Below, piece by piece: positions 33,123 through 41,668 of a stretch of DNA of 64,000 nucleotides; the stretch's first letter is position 1; each line of letters starts with the position of its first letter. The notes below the pieces were generated by a model. That model searched no databases, was not told the origin of the DNA, and saw nothing but the letters and a program-made list of their open reading frames with translations. The position numbers were made by a program, and so were the translations under genes. Source of the stretch: CAWEQO01 sp963811225 (lineage in GTDB: Bacteria > Chloroflexota > Anaerolineae > Anaerolineales > Anaerolineaceae); assembly GCA_963811225.1 (NCBI GenBank), contig CAWEQO010000001.1:496001-560000 (forward strand), given 5' to 3'.

Positions 33123-34040
33123 ATGAAACCATTAGCACCCGAGGCATACGGCCGCGCCCGCAAGTATTTGAAGACGCAAGCTCGCCCTATCGAACGGGCG
33201 CTGTTCGAACGGTTTTTCGAGGGGGGCTCATCGGAGGCGGTGATCGAGGCCCTGGCGCCGTTCCAGAATGCGGATGGGGGCTTCGGGCATGCGTTTGAGC
33301 CGGACATGCGCTCGCCAAGCTCTTCGGCGCTGGCGACCGGTCATGCTCTGGACTGGCTGTGCAAGTGTGGCGTTCCGGCAGAGCACGAGATGGCGCGGCG
33401 GGCGACGGCTTACGCCATGTCAACGTTGGACCCACAGACGCGCACCTGGCGGATCGCGCCAATAGACGTTAACAACTACCCACATGCGCCCTGGTGGCAC
33501 GACGAAGACGGCTCACTGGCAAAGACGTTCGACGATTTCGTGATCTCGCCGCGCGGCGAAATCCTGGCGGCGCTGTACCACAATCGTGCGGCGGAGAACG
33601 CCTGGCTGGACATGCTGGCAGCGGAGACGGTGGCGGCGGTCGAGAAGATCGTGCCAAGCGGTGGCAGCTTTGAATGTGCAATGCAGCTGGCGGAAGCGCA
33701 GGAGCTTCCGGAAGATCTGCGTAGGCGGTTACTGGTCCATTTGCGAGCGCACATGGCGGAAGCAGTAGAACAGAACCCGGAAAAATGGGGGGAGTACTGC
33801 CTGCCGCCGCTGTGGGCCGCGCACAGCCCGGACTCGGCGGTGGCAGATTTGCTAGCGGAGTCACTGTCGAAGCATTTGGATTACGTGATTGAGACGCAGA
33901 CACCAGGGGGGTTCTGGGAGCCAAACTGGTCTTGGTTTGGCGCGTACCCAGAGGTATGGCCGCAGGCGCAGCAAGAGTGGCGCGGGGAATTGACGCTGCG
34001 AAATCTGCGGTTCCTGAAGGCGTTTGGAAGAGTGGAGTAG
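33123..34040 (+). CDS. hypothetical protein with terpenoid-cyclase-like toroid pattern
   Basis: 305 residues, soluble, helical. LAPFQNADGGFGHAFEPDMR (about 41-60) and ETQTPGGFWEPNWSWFGAYP (about 259-278) resemble the QW-type repeats of alpha/alpha toroid proteins such as squalene-hopene cyclases and prenyltransferases. The catalytic DxDD of cyclases is absent, so it is not a canonical cyclase. GGAAGGAAAATCG precedes the ATG. It is single, closed by a perfect 12-bp-arm hairpin at 34066-34090. Function unknown. Confidence 0.7.
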   Translation: MKPLAPEAYGRARKYLKTQARPIERALFERFFEGGSSEAVIEALAPFQNADGGFGHAFEPDMRSPSSSALATGHALDWLCKCGVPAEHEMARRATAYAMSTLDPQTRTWRIAPIDVNNYPHAPWWHDEDGSLAKTFDDFVISPRGEILAALYHNRAAENAWLDMLAAETVAAVEKIVPSGGSFECAMQLAEAQELPEDLRRRLLVHLRAHMAEAVEQNPEKWGEYCLPPLWAAHSPDSAVADLLAESLSKHLDYVIETQTPGGFWEPNWSWFGAYPEVWPQAQQEWRGELTLRNLRFLKAFGRVE

Positions 34041-34065
34041 GACAGGGAAGGAGCCTTACCCACTG

Positions 34066-34090
34066 CCCCTCTCCATCGGATGGAGAGGGG
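34066..34090. terminator. compact hairpin terminator
   Basis: CCCCTCTCCATC and GATGGAGAGGGG form 12-bp arms around a single base, 26 bases after the toroid-like gene. Confidence 0.65.
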
Positions 34091-34268
34091 GAAGGAGACT
34101 TTCGGATTTGTTTGGAAATCTGATGAAGGTTCCGGCGTCTGGTGATTGACCCGGAACTTTCTTCGTGCTATAAATAAAATGAGGTGCAGAGGGGCTCAAA
34201 CTTAAGCGCTTCGTTTTTTTAGAGGACCGCTCCCTGCTCCATCTTTCTGCCGGAACCATTCCCAACCA

Positions 34269-34850
34269 ATGAACGAACGAACGCTGATCCGCATTAATCT
34301 TGATCCACCAAAAGACATCGCCCGGCTGAATGGCATCGATGAAGAGCTGGCGGCGCGGATTGTGGCATATCGTAAGCTGGGAATGTTGTTTATTGGTCCG
34401 GAAGACCTGACCCAGGTAGAAGGCATCGACCTGGAGATGGCTTTCCGCATGGCAGAAGAGATCGATTGGGAAGCACCGCGACCCGCACGGCGGCGTTTTT
34501 ATGTGGCCCGCAAGCGCAGGCGCTTGAAGCGAGACTACGTGAGCACGGGGCTGCACGGTACAGCGGCGCTGGCGCTGTTCTGGCTGTTGGTGGTGCGGGT
34601 GATGCCGATGCTGGCGCTGTCCATGGCGATTGGGCGCTCCGGCTCCGGCTGGGCGCTGGCAATCATCCTCGGCACGCTGGGGATGGCAGTGTTTTTCATG
34701 CTGCTGGGCTCGGTGTCCTCGGCGATGCTGGCGCTGTCACGGCAGCTCAACCGGACGCGCAAGTCGATCCGGGTGCGCTCGGCGTTCTCGCTGCTGGCGG
34801 TGGTCAGCTTGCTGCTGTCGCTGGTGGTGAGTGCGATGATGGAGTTGTAG
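34269..34850 (+). CDS. helix-hairpin-helix membrane protein
   Basis: 193 residues. Residues about 8-68 hold two ComEA-like helix-hairpin-helix units (INLDPPKDIARLNGIDEELA, then GPEDLTQVEGIDLEMAFRMA). A basic stretch RPARRRFYVARKRRRLKR follows, then three hydrophobic spans (about 97-193). It could be a membrane-tethered DNA-binding protein. No convincing ribosome-binding site was seen. I do not recognise the full-length family, and there is no competence operon nearby. The 360 bases after the stop hold a short purine-rich AGAGAGC stretch and the start region of the next gene, nothing more. Confidence 0.72.
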   Translation: MNERTLIRINLDPPKDIARLNGIDEELAARIVAYRKLGMLFIGPEDLTQVEGIDLEMAFRMAEEIDWEAPRPARRRFYVARKRRRLKRDYVSTGLHGTAALALFWLLVVRVMPMLALSMAIGRSGSGWALAIILGTLGMAVFFMLLGSVSSAMLALSRQLNRTRKSIRVRSAFSLLAVVSLLLSLVVSAMMEL

Positions 34851-35213
34851 AAGGAAGAGAGCAAAAATAGAGAGCGGTTCTAATTGATTCTCAGGGTTTA
34901 GCAGATCAAATTGGGGGAAAATCCTACCGCTCCTAAGGGATAATCCCACTTTCGATGTCGGCGGGTATCTATTAAGATTAAGACACAATATCCTGCGCGG
35001 GGACATAGAATCACCTTTTACAGCGAGCGCCGAGAGGGATCCGATGCCTCTGAGCCCCGCAGGAGGCAGCATCCTACCCTAGCTTTTTTTCGGCCCTCCA
35101 GGAACTTTATCACACATCCTGTGGGTCACATCCTCCCGGCACCCGGTTCAACCAAGTTCCAACGAAATATTCCAGGGATTCGCTGATCATTTACTATTTG
35201 ATTGGAGGTCAAT

Positions 35214-35468
35214 ATGACTTTAACTGCATTACTCATTTGGATTATTGTTGGCGCTGTTGCCGGTATCCTGGCCGACCTGGTGGTTGGCGGTATCGGCGTG
35301 AACCTGCTGGGCGCGATCCTTGTCGGGATCGTCGGCGGGATCTTAGGCGGCGCATTGTTCGGCGCGCTGGGCATTAGCCTTGGCGCCGGGATCCTTGGCG
35401 ATATTATCATTTCCTTTGTCGGCGCGATTATTTTGTTGATTATCATTCGGGCCGTCAGAAGGGCGTAA
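35214..35468 (+). CDS. GlsB/YeaQ/YmgE family stress-response membrane protein
   Basis: 84 residues with three hydrophobic segments rich in glycine: LIWIIVGAVAGILADLVVGG, LLGAILVGIVGGILGG and a final DIIISFVGAIILLIIIRAV. This is the transglycosylase-associated/GlsB family of small membrane proteins induced by stress. GGAGG precedes the ATG by four to eight bases, which decides it over an in-frame TTG. A strong terminator follows. It may belong to the same envelope-stress response as the genes upstream. Confidence 0.9.
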   Translation: MTLTALLIWIIVGAVAGILADLVVGGIGVNLLGAILVGIVGGILGGALFGALGISLGAGILGDIIISFVGAIILLIIIRAVRRA

Positions 35469-35481
35469 TGGAAGCGAGTAG

Positions 35482-35516
35482 TCAAAGGCCCCGGGTCACA
35501 TGACCTGGGGCCTTTT
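35482..35516 (+). terminator. intrinsic terminator
   Basis: AAAGGCCCCGGGTCA and TGACCTGGGGCCTTT pair with one G-U, followed by a T-run. Confidence 0.9.
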
Positions 35517-35564
35517 TTATTGGATGAACCACGTAGACAGCAGGTTTTTCAAAAACCGGGGTCA

Positions 35565-36824
35565 TCAAGTCAAGGAGTCCACCAGGTTGGCGAGGGAGAG
35601 CCGGCGACGGGCGAGTTTTTTGCGTTCGCGGGACAGGTAAGAGAAGCGGAAGGGCAGGTAGGGCTCGATCCGGCGCAGGTAGTCGCGAGAGTAGAGGCGG
35701 CGCCGCGAACCGGCGCCATCGATCAGCAGCAGGCGGATGCTGCGGCGGAAGAGCTCCTCGACCGAGGCGGCGTCCGGCACGTCGAAGGAGCCGATGCCGT
35801 CCATGATCTGATCGCCGAGGCGCATGGTGCGGTTGGTGATGCCGTCGAGCTTCCAGCCGCGGGCGGTGGCAGCGAAGGGAGTGATCTGGCCGGCAGCCAG
35901 GTCGGCCTCGACGTCTTCCTGATCGTCCATCAACTGGGTGAGGACGCCGTAGCCGTACAGCACCTTGCGCTCCTTGGGCGTCAGGTCTCCGGCAACCAGA
36001 TAACCATCGGCGAGGACGGAAGTGCCGCCCTTCTCGAAGCTGATGCCCAGCACGTCGACCTCGAAGCCGGTGGGCGCGCCGCTCAGCAGGCGCATGCTCT
36101 TCTCTTGAGCGATGTGGATGGCAAGCAGGCTGTCGTAGACCTGGGGGAAGCGGGAACGCTCGAACTCGCCCTCGATCATGGCGATCATCTCGAAGATCTT
36201 TTGTTCGTTCGGGTTCTCGGCAGGGATGCTCTCACCCAGCAGGCGGCGGTAAAAGCGGCGGTTGAAGACCCGCTTGGTTTCTGAGGTGATGGTGGGATCG
36301 TCGAGGTAGTTGTCTGTGTAAGGATAGAGCATGCTGAAAGCGAAGATCGAGGGCGTGAGGCGCACAGGCTGCCCGAGCAGGAACTGGATCAGGTTCATGG
36401 TCCACACATTGCGGCCGGCCTGGTAGATGTCTTCGCCACTCACGGAGGGGTCGTAACGGCGGGCCTGACGGGCGAATTCGAGGACGGCATCAAGGAAGCC
36501 GTGGTTGAGGACGATGTCGAGATGGCGCTCTTCCAGGTCGAGGGCCTGCACGGCGAAGTCACTGAAGGCGGCCGTGAGCTTTTGGCGAGCGGCCTCCTGG
36601 GCCTGGGACGTGCGGGGCATGTCTTTCAGCTCGGTCAGGATCAGCTCGATGTAACGCGAGAGGCGGCGTTCGCGGGGGAATTTTTCAGAGAGGGTATAAG
36701 CGCGGCCCACTTCCGGGAAGCGAGAATCGCCCTCCCACCAGGCGCGCAGATAGCACTGGTTGAGGTCGGCGACGAGGGTTGCGAAGGAAGGCGACAGGCC
36801 TTCTTGAAGGGTATTCGATATCAT
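35565..36824 (-). CDS. putative class I isoprenoid-synthase-fold protein
   Basis: 419 residues, soluble, largely helical. Two Asp-rich stretches are spaced as in class I prenyl/terpene synthases: YTDNYLDDPT (Asp171, Asp175, Asp176) and LTQLMDDQEDVEADLAAGQI (Asp300, Asp301, Asp304). The second is much like the FQxxDDxxD motif. Between them EKGGTSVLADGYL resembles the prenyl-synthase KTxxL helix. No usual polyprenyl synthase first motif DDxxD is seen, so substrate and activity are open. It is single and faces the GlsB-like gene. A family name is not recognised; the fold call is inference. Confidence 0.6.
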   Translation of the reverse strand: MISNTLQEGLSPSFATLVADLNQCYLRAWWEGDSRFPEVGRAYTLSEKFPRERRLSRYIELILTELKDMPRTSQAQEAARQKLTAAFSDFAVQALDLEERHLDIVLNHGFLDAVLEFARQARRYDPSVSGEDIYQAGRNVWTMNLIQFLLGQPVRLTPSIFAFSMLYPYTDNYLDDPTITSETKRVFNRRFYRRLLGESIPAENPNEQKIFEMIAMIEGEFERSRFPQVYDSLLAIHIAQEKSMRLLSGAPTGFEVDVLGISFEKGGTSVLADGYLVAGDLTPKERKVLYGYGVLTQLMDDQEDVEADLAAGQITPFAATARGWKLDGITNRTMRLGDQIMDGIGSFDVPDAASVEELFRRSIRLLLIDGAGSRRRLYSRDYLRRIEPYLPFRFSYLSRERKKLARRRLSLANLVDSLT

Positions 36825-36911
36825 GGTTAACTCCTATGATAATGTACGCAGGCGTTTAGGGGAAGTTGCAGGACCGTGCGCAAAGTCCATGAGGTCCGCT
36901 GCGAAAACCGA

Positions 36912-36940
36912 TTGACAAAAAGGAAAATTCCATATAATTA
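36912..36940 (+). promoter_or_regulatory. promoter upstream of the membrane hydrolase
   Basis: TTGACA (36912-36917) with TAATTA at 17 bases (36935-36940) or TATAAT at 15. A leader of over 200 bases separates it from the ATG at 37181. The leader contains a weak inverted repeat (GGTCGGATC...GATCCGGTC, about 37040-37070). Apart from this the 356-base gap holds nothing recognised. Confidence 0.6.
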
Positions 36941-37180
36941 AGATAGTTCCTCGTGACTTAATTACAAGTGGCATTCCAGCCCACATTGAAGCGTCCCCAA
37001 TACCTGTAGATTGACTTTATCAAAGAATGGCCGAGCGGCGGTCGGATCAAACTGCTTAAGCGATCCGGTCTGTTTTACGCGCCATTCGGAAAGGAGGGGT
37101 TACGACATTCTGCTCGACCGGCAATTGAGGATTTTTTGGCATCTCTATATTCGATCTCAATTCACTTCAGGAGGAAGCAA

Positions 37181-38956
37181 ATGAACAAAAGGCTTTATAC
37201 GCTGCTGATTGTTTCACTCGTGCTGGTGTTGGCCGGCTCTATGCTGGCCTGGGCCATCCAGACCAATGGGGGAACGGTAAAAATCATCGACGTGCGCTGG
37301 GTGGGCTCGAACGGCGTGCCAATGAGCGGCTTGCTGTACGTCCCGCCGAACGCCAGCGCTGAGACGCCCGCGCCGGGGATCGTGGCCATCCATGGGTACA
37401 TCAACTCGCGCGAGACGCAAGACGGCTTTGCGATCGAATTTGCACGGCGAGGATTCGTGGTGCTGGCCGCCGACCAGACCGGACATGGCTTCTCCGGAGG
37501 GGCGGCGTTCGCCAACGGCTTCGGCGGACCGGACTCGCTCAAGTACCTGCGCTCACTGGACATCGTCGATGCGAACAACGTGGGTTTGGAAGGCCACTCG
37601 ATGGGCGGATGGGCGTCGCTGGTGGCGGCGGGCGTGATGCCAGATGATTACAAGGCCATCGTGGTGGAGGGCTCGTCCACCGGCACGTATGGCGCTCCAG
37701 ACGGCACGTCGACCTGGCCGCGCAACATGGCGCTGGTATTCAGCAAGTACGACGAGTTCTCGGCAATGATGTGGGGCGCACCTACCGGGGCGACCATCGT
37801 CGGCACCGATAAGCTCAAGACGGTCTTCAACACCACCGACACCGTGCAGGTCGGCAAGACGTACGGCTCGATCGCCGACGGCACGGCGCGGGTGCTGTAC
37901 CAACCGGCCATCACGCACCCAATGGATCATATCAATAACCAGGCAATTGGCTATGCGGTAAGCTGGTTCAACCAGACGCTGGATGGTAACAACGGACTGC
38001 CCGCCAGCAATCAAATCTGGATCTGGAAAGAAATCGGCACGCTGATCGCCTTCATCGGGCTGGTGATGTCGTTCTTCCCGTTGGGCGGCCTGATGTTGGG
38101 CACGCGCTACTTCAAGCCGTTGGATCAACAGGCGGCGGAAGCTTACCCATCGACCGGCTGGGGATGGTGGGTTGGGGCAGCGCTGATGGCAGCCGTCCCG
38201 GCGCTGACGTACTTCCCACTCAATCACCTGGCCGATGCGCCCTGGGCGGCGTCGGCGTTATTCCCACAGAATATTACCACCGGGATCATGTTCTGGGCGG
38301 TGGGGAATGCAGTCATCTCGCTGGCGCTGTTCCTGGCATGGCACTTTGGCATCAACCGCAAGGCGGGCGCCACGGCCGAAAGCTACGGGCTGACCTGGAA
38401 GGGCAAGCTGCGCTGGGGCCTGATCGGCAAATCGTTCCTGCTGGCAGCGGCAATCGTCTTCGTCGGATACTTGCTGCTGGCGGTAGCCGACTACTTCTTC
38501 AAGGTGGACTTCCGCTTCTGGGTGGTGGCGCTTAAGCTGATGTCGCCGCTGCACCTGCGGATATTCCTGGGCTACCTGATCCCGTTCGCGGTGTACTTCC
38601 TGGTGGTGGCGATGGTGCTGCATGGCCAGATGACGCGCACCAGCAAGAGCGGAGAACCGCAGCCGCTGTGGAAATCAATGCTGATCAATGCAGCGTTGAT
38701 GATCACCGGCCTGGTGATCCTGCTGCTGGTGGAGTATGTGCCGCTGTTCTCCGGGAACCCGCTGGGGAATTCGGCCGCACCGGAGTTGCTGCTGAGCATC
38801 GTGGCGATCCAGTTTGTGGTGATCCTGTCGGTGGTAGCGCTGATCTCGACCTACTTCTACCGCAAAACCGGGCACATCTACGTGGGCGCGTTCTTGAATG
38901 CGATCTTCGTGACCTGGTATATTGTAGCCGGGCAGGCGGTGCATTTCACCTTCTAG
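37181..38956 (+). CDS. alpha/beta hydrolase fused to a polytopic membrane domain
   Basis: 591 residues. A signal-anchor (about 5-25) leads to an extracytoplasmic alpha/beta-hydrolase domain with HGYINSRET (about 77-85), DQTGHGFSGG and the nucleophile elbow GHSMGGWAS (about 138-146). A late His lies in ITHPMDHINNQ. From about 285 onward eight or so membrane spans follow. GGAGG before the ATG decides the start over an in-frame ATG at 37136. A hydrolase acting at the membrane surface, perhaps on acyl or peptide substrates, is plausible. It is a single gene with its own promoter and terminator. Confidence 0.82.
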   Translation: MNKRLYTLLIVSLVLVLAGSMLAWAIQTNGGTVKIIDVRWVGSNGVPMSGLLYVPPNASAETPAPGIVAIHGYINSRETQDGFAIEFARRGFVVLAADQTGHGFSGGAAFANGFGGPDSLKYLRSLDIVDANNVGLEGHSMGGWASLVAAGVMPDDYKAIVVEGSSTGTYGAPDGTSTWPRNMALVFSKYDEFSAMMWGAPTGATIVGTDKLKTVFNTTDTVQVGKTYGSIADGTARVLYQPAITHPMDHINNQAIGYAVSWFNQTLDGNNGLPASNQIWIWKEIGTLIAFIGLVMSFFPLGGLMLGTRYFKPLDQQAAEAYPSTGWGWWVGAALMAAVPALTYFPLNHLADAPWAASALFPQNITTGIMFWAVGNAVISLALFLAWHFGINRKAGATAESYGLTWKGKLRWGLIGKSFLLAAAIVFVGYLLLAVADYFFKVDFRFWVVALKLMSPLHLRIFLGYLIPFAVYFLVVAMVLHGQMTRTSKSGEPQPLWKSMLINAALMITGLVILLLVEYVPLFSGNPLGNSAAPELLLSIVAIQFVVILSVVALISTYFYRKTGHIYVGAFLNAIFVTWYIVAGQAVHFTF

Positions 38957-38984
38957 AGAAGAGCGGTAATCAGGCAATTGGGAA

Positions 38985-39026
38985 TCAAAACGAGGGGCCG
39001 GTTCTTCTCGGCCCCTCGTTTTTTGA
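38985..39026 (+). terminator. intrinsic terminator
   Basis: TCAAAACGAGGGGCCG pairs with CGGCCCCTCGTTTT, followed by more T residues. Confidence 0.92.
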
Positions 39027-39035
39027 TCCCTTTGA

Positions 39036-39284
39036 CTATTCGATGGGCGTTTTCATGTCAGCTGTGATTTCACTGAGCGTCAGTTCCCGGTTATAAACCC
39101 GCACCTCGTCAATCCGTCCATTGAAGTATTCACCCCACACGCCGTTGCCCCCGATCGTGAAGACCCCGGTGGAGGTTAGAATCGATCCGTTGTAAGTGGC
39201 GGCTAAATGGGCCCATTGGCCGCCAGCTGGCTGCCCCCACTGGCCGCTCTCTCGGCGCCGTTGAACGGAGGAAAAGCTCCGCAT
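39036..39284 (-). pseudogene. remnant of a LamG/concanavalin-like domain gene
   Basis: The minus strand reads GGQWAHLAATYNGS and then GEYFNGRIDEVRVYNRELTL...EITADM, the start and end of a LamG-type jellyroll repeat, with the middle strand (usually LRLYVNG) missing. Upstream sequence is in shifted frames. No start or signal peptide is found. It is best seen as the decayed end of a secreted carbohydrate-binding protein gene. The rest of the 39027-39420 gap holds nothing else. Confidence 0.6.
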
Positions 39285-39420
39285 GAGACTCAGGGATCTT
39301 TTTTAGCCTAAAAAACCTGCCCATCTTAAATACGCACCGCACTTGTTGTGCTAAAATCGAAGGTGAACTCATTGATTATTGGAATTTAGCGCGCATTGAA
39401 ATTTCACTCCGGAGGGGAAG

Positions 39421-40617
39421 ATGAAACGATTGCTAGTCTTCGTCATTATTTTGTTCGCCATGGCGGCATGCACGCCGAGCGCGCCGCCGGTGGCCGAACG
39501 CTTCACGAATGCGCCTGCGGCGGTGACCGAGGCGACAGCCACGGAAACAATTGCGCCGGCTCCCAGCGCGACGGAACCGCCCGTGCCTACGGATACGGCG
39601 ACGCCGGAGCCCTCGCCCACCCCGACTGTGACGCCGCTCCCCAAGGCCAGCAAGCTGCTCATCGGTTTCGGCGAGGTGCAGGGCAGCAGCATGATCGGCA
39701 AGGGGATCTACACGCTCGACCTGGAGAGTCACGAGCGAACGCTTGCGCTGGGGGGCGATTACCTGCTGCAAGCGCTGGCGGACGACTACGATTCGCTGCT
39801 GGTCTCGTCGGGGCCGCAGCTGTTCCTGTACAAGCTGTCGGAGGGGGGCGATCCTACGCTGCTGACCGACCAGTTCGATCCGCGCATCCGGCACATGGAG
39901 ACGATGGCGGAGTGGGTCGACGGGCAAACGATTGCCTTCGCCTCACCCAGCACGGTCCAGCAAATGCACCTGGGGGATGAAGCGCCGCGTTCGATCGTGG
40001 ATGGCTTTTACCTGCTGCCCGAGATCATCCCATCCGGAGATCCGCAGGGGGTGTACTGGAAGGACGACACCCTGCCGTCGCTGCGCTACAGCGGCGTGGA
40101 CGGCGCGGCGCAAGGCGTTTCTTCAACATTCTTTGCCCCGGCGTGCATATCTTATATCGGAAACAAGATCGCTTATAAGGACCAGGCGGGATACGCTTTC
40201 CTGGCCTCCGACCTGCGAGGAAACAATGCGCACCAGATCTTCGGATCGGAGAGCCCGGCCAACCGGCTGCAGCTCCTGTGGAGCCAGGGCGGAGGGGTGT
40301 ATCACTGTGAGTGGACGCACGATGGCGAGCAGATCTTGATGAGCGTCAACACGAAGATGTCGACGCCTTGGGAAGGCGAATACCGGCATTTCCTCTTGAA
40401 TGCGGATGGGACGCTGGCGGTGGAGATCCCGGTAGACCTGGTGGGGAACGAGTGGCTGATCAGCTCGTGGGCGCCTGACGACAGCCAGATCTTGTTTTAC
40501 TACCTGAACCATGGCCTCACTATTCTGGATAAGAAGACGTTCGAGGTGAAGGACCTGTCGATGGAGATGGGAATCTCGGAGAGCAACGCGGTGGACCGAG
40601 TGTATTGGCTTCCATAG
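39421..40617 (+). CDS. lipoprotein with beta-propeller-like domain
   Basis: 398 residues. The lipobox AMAAC at about 13-17 indicates lipid attachment at Cys17. A Thr/Pro/Ala-rich linker (about 30-75, TDTATPEPSPTPTVTPLP) follows, typical of secreted Chloroflexota proteins. The remainder has TolB/WD-like strands (GKGIYTLDLESHERTLALGG, then DGEQILMSVNT, then SSWAPDDSQILFYYL). GGAGGGGAAG precedes the ATG. No enzyme signature is visible; a surface binding protein is likely. A 40-bp-arm palindrome follows. Confidence 0.8.
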   Translation: MKRLLVFVIILFAMAACTPSAPPVAERFTNAPAAVTEATATETIAPAPSATEPPVPTDTATPEPSPTPTVTPLPKASKLLIGFGEVQGSSMIGKGIYTLDLESHERTLALGGDYLLQALADDYDSLLVSSGPQLFLYKLSEGGDPTLLTDQFDPRIRHMETMAEWVDGQTIAFASPSTVQQMHLGDEAPRSIVDGFYLLPEIIPSGDPQGVYWKDDTLPSLRYSGVDGAAQGVSSTFFAPACISYIGNKIAYKDQAGYAFLASDLRGNNAHQIFGSESPANRLQLLWSQGGGVYHCEWTHDGEQILMSVNTKMSTPWEGEYRHFLLNADGTLAVEIPVDLVGNEWLISSWAPDDSQILFYYLNHGLTILDKKTFEVKDLSMEMGISESNAVDRVYWLP

Positions 40618-40701
40618 GGAAGAGAATAGAGAGCAGACAACAGAGAGAGTAGTCAGGATGGCCTGACTACTCTCTCTGTTGTCTGCTCTCTATTCTCTTC
40701 C
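40618..40701. terminator. perfect inverted repeat with 40-bp arms
   Basis: Left arm 40618-40657, beginning GGAAGAGAATAGAGAGCAGA, is exactly complementary to 40662-40701 with a 4-base loop. The 5' arm is almost pure purine on the plus strand. It starts right at the lipoprotein stop and ends at the convergent PHP gene's stop, so it can terminate both. Confidence 0.85.
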
Positions 40702-41455
40702 TTAACGCACTGCTTGAACGCGGGCGAGACGGCGGATGGTGAAGGAGGCGTTGGGCTCGGGGGTATAGCTGGCGTAGCCGAGCTTGCGCAGGAAGTGGTA
40801 GACCAGGTGCAGGGCGACGAAGCCGATGCGATTGCGGTTGACCTGGCAGATGGCCTGGGTCTTATGGGCAATGAGCGCCTGGCGCAGATCGTCAATGGTG
40901 CGGCCGGGGAAGGTGGTCACGGCGTCGCCGACGGTGTGGCGCACGTGCGAATCGCTGCCGCCGGTGGAGGCCAGGCGCAGGCCGTAAGCCAGGGCCTGCG
41001 CGGCTGCGTTGGAGCCGGGCCAGACCAGGCCGGAGTTGTAGGCCTCGATGCCGATGAGCGTACCCGCCACTTCAGGCGCACGCAGGGCCTTCCAGATGGT
41101 CTGAGCAGAGAAGCTCTCGACACCGCGAGCCATGGGATGGGCGGCAATGGCGAAGCCGCCCTGTGCCTTGACCCGCATGAGTGTCTGGAGCAGCGACATG
41201 CGCGGCGGGATGGCCGTATGGACGAACAGGGCCAGTAAATGGCCTTCGGCGGTGGTCACCTCGGTGCCCGGAATGACCTGCACGCCAAATTCGGGGGCAA
41301 GGCGACTGGGCCTCGAGCCCGCCTTGCACGCTATCGTGATCGGTCACGGCGATCACGTCCAATTGATTGCGGTTAGCAGCCTCTAAAACGGCCTGAACGG
41401 TAGCAGCGCTGTCGTGGCTGTAAGTCGTGTGAATGTGAAGATCAGCTTTTCCCAT
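40702..41455 (-). pseudogene. PHP-domain phosphoesterase, broken by a one-base insertion
   Basis: The first part, MGKADLHIHTTYSHDSAATV...VIAVTDHDSVQGGLEA, is the start of a PHP domain with metal-binding His residues. The rest (VIPGTEVTTAEGHLLALFVH, then FAIAAHPMARGV, then STGGSDSHVRH) is in another frame. Removing one C from a CCC run (plus-strand GGG at 41308-41310) rejoins them as EA-SRLAPEFGVQVIPGTE. The product would be about 250 residues of the YciV/TrpH-like PHP family, acting on nucleotides or phosphates. A homopolymer shift may also be a sequencing error. The start is taken at the PHP-typical MGKADLH. Confidence 0.75.
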
Positions 41456-41668
41456 GATACGTCTAAGTGTTTTCTCGTAGACCGGCATGCGAAGCGATAC
41501 GCGAACGTCGATCTGACTAGCGATAATTCCTGCGAAGCGCGCGGGCGGCCCGGCAAACTGACTGGGCAGCAGCTGTCTACTTCGAGCAGGTTTATGTTAT
41601 AACGGTAAAAGCGCCAGGGATCGCTGGCGGATTTGAAGTGCTCATCCATACGCTTTTGGGAGGATTCG

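Noticed and set aside
37028..37075. tRNA-like text (GGCCGAGCGG) in the leader of the membrane hydrolase
   Set aside because: Only the D-arm-like string matches; no anticodon arm, T-arm or acceptor stem could be formed.
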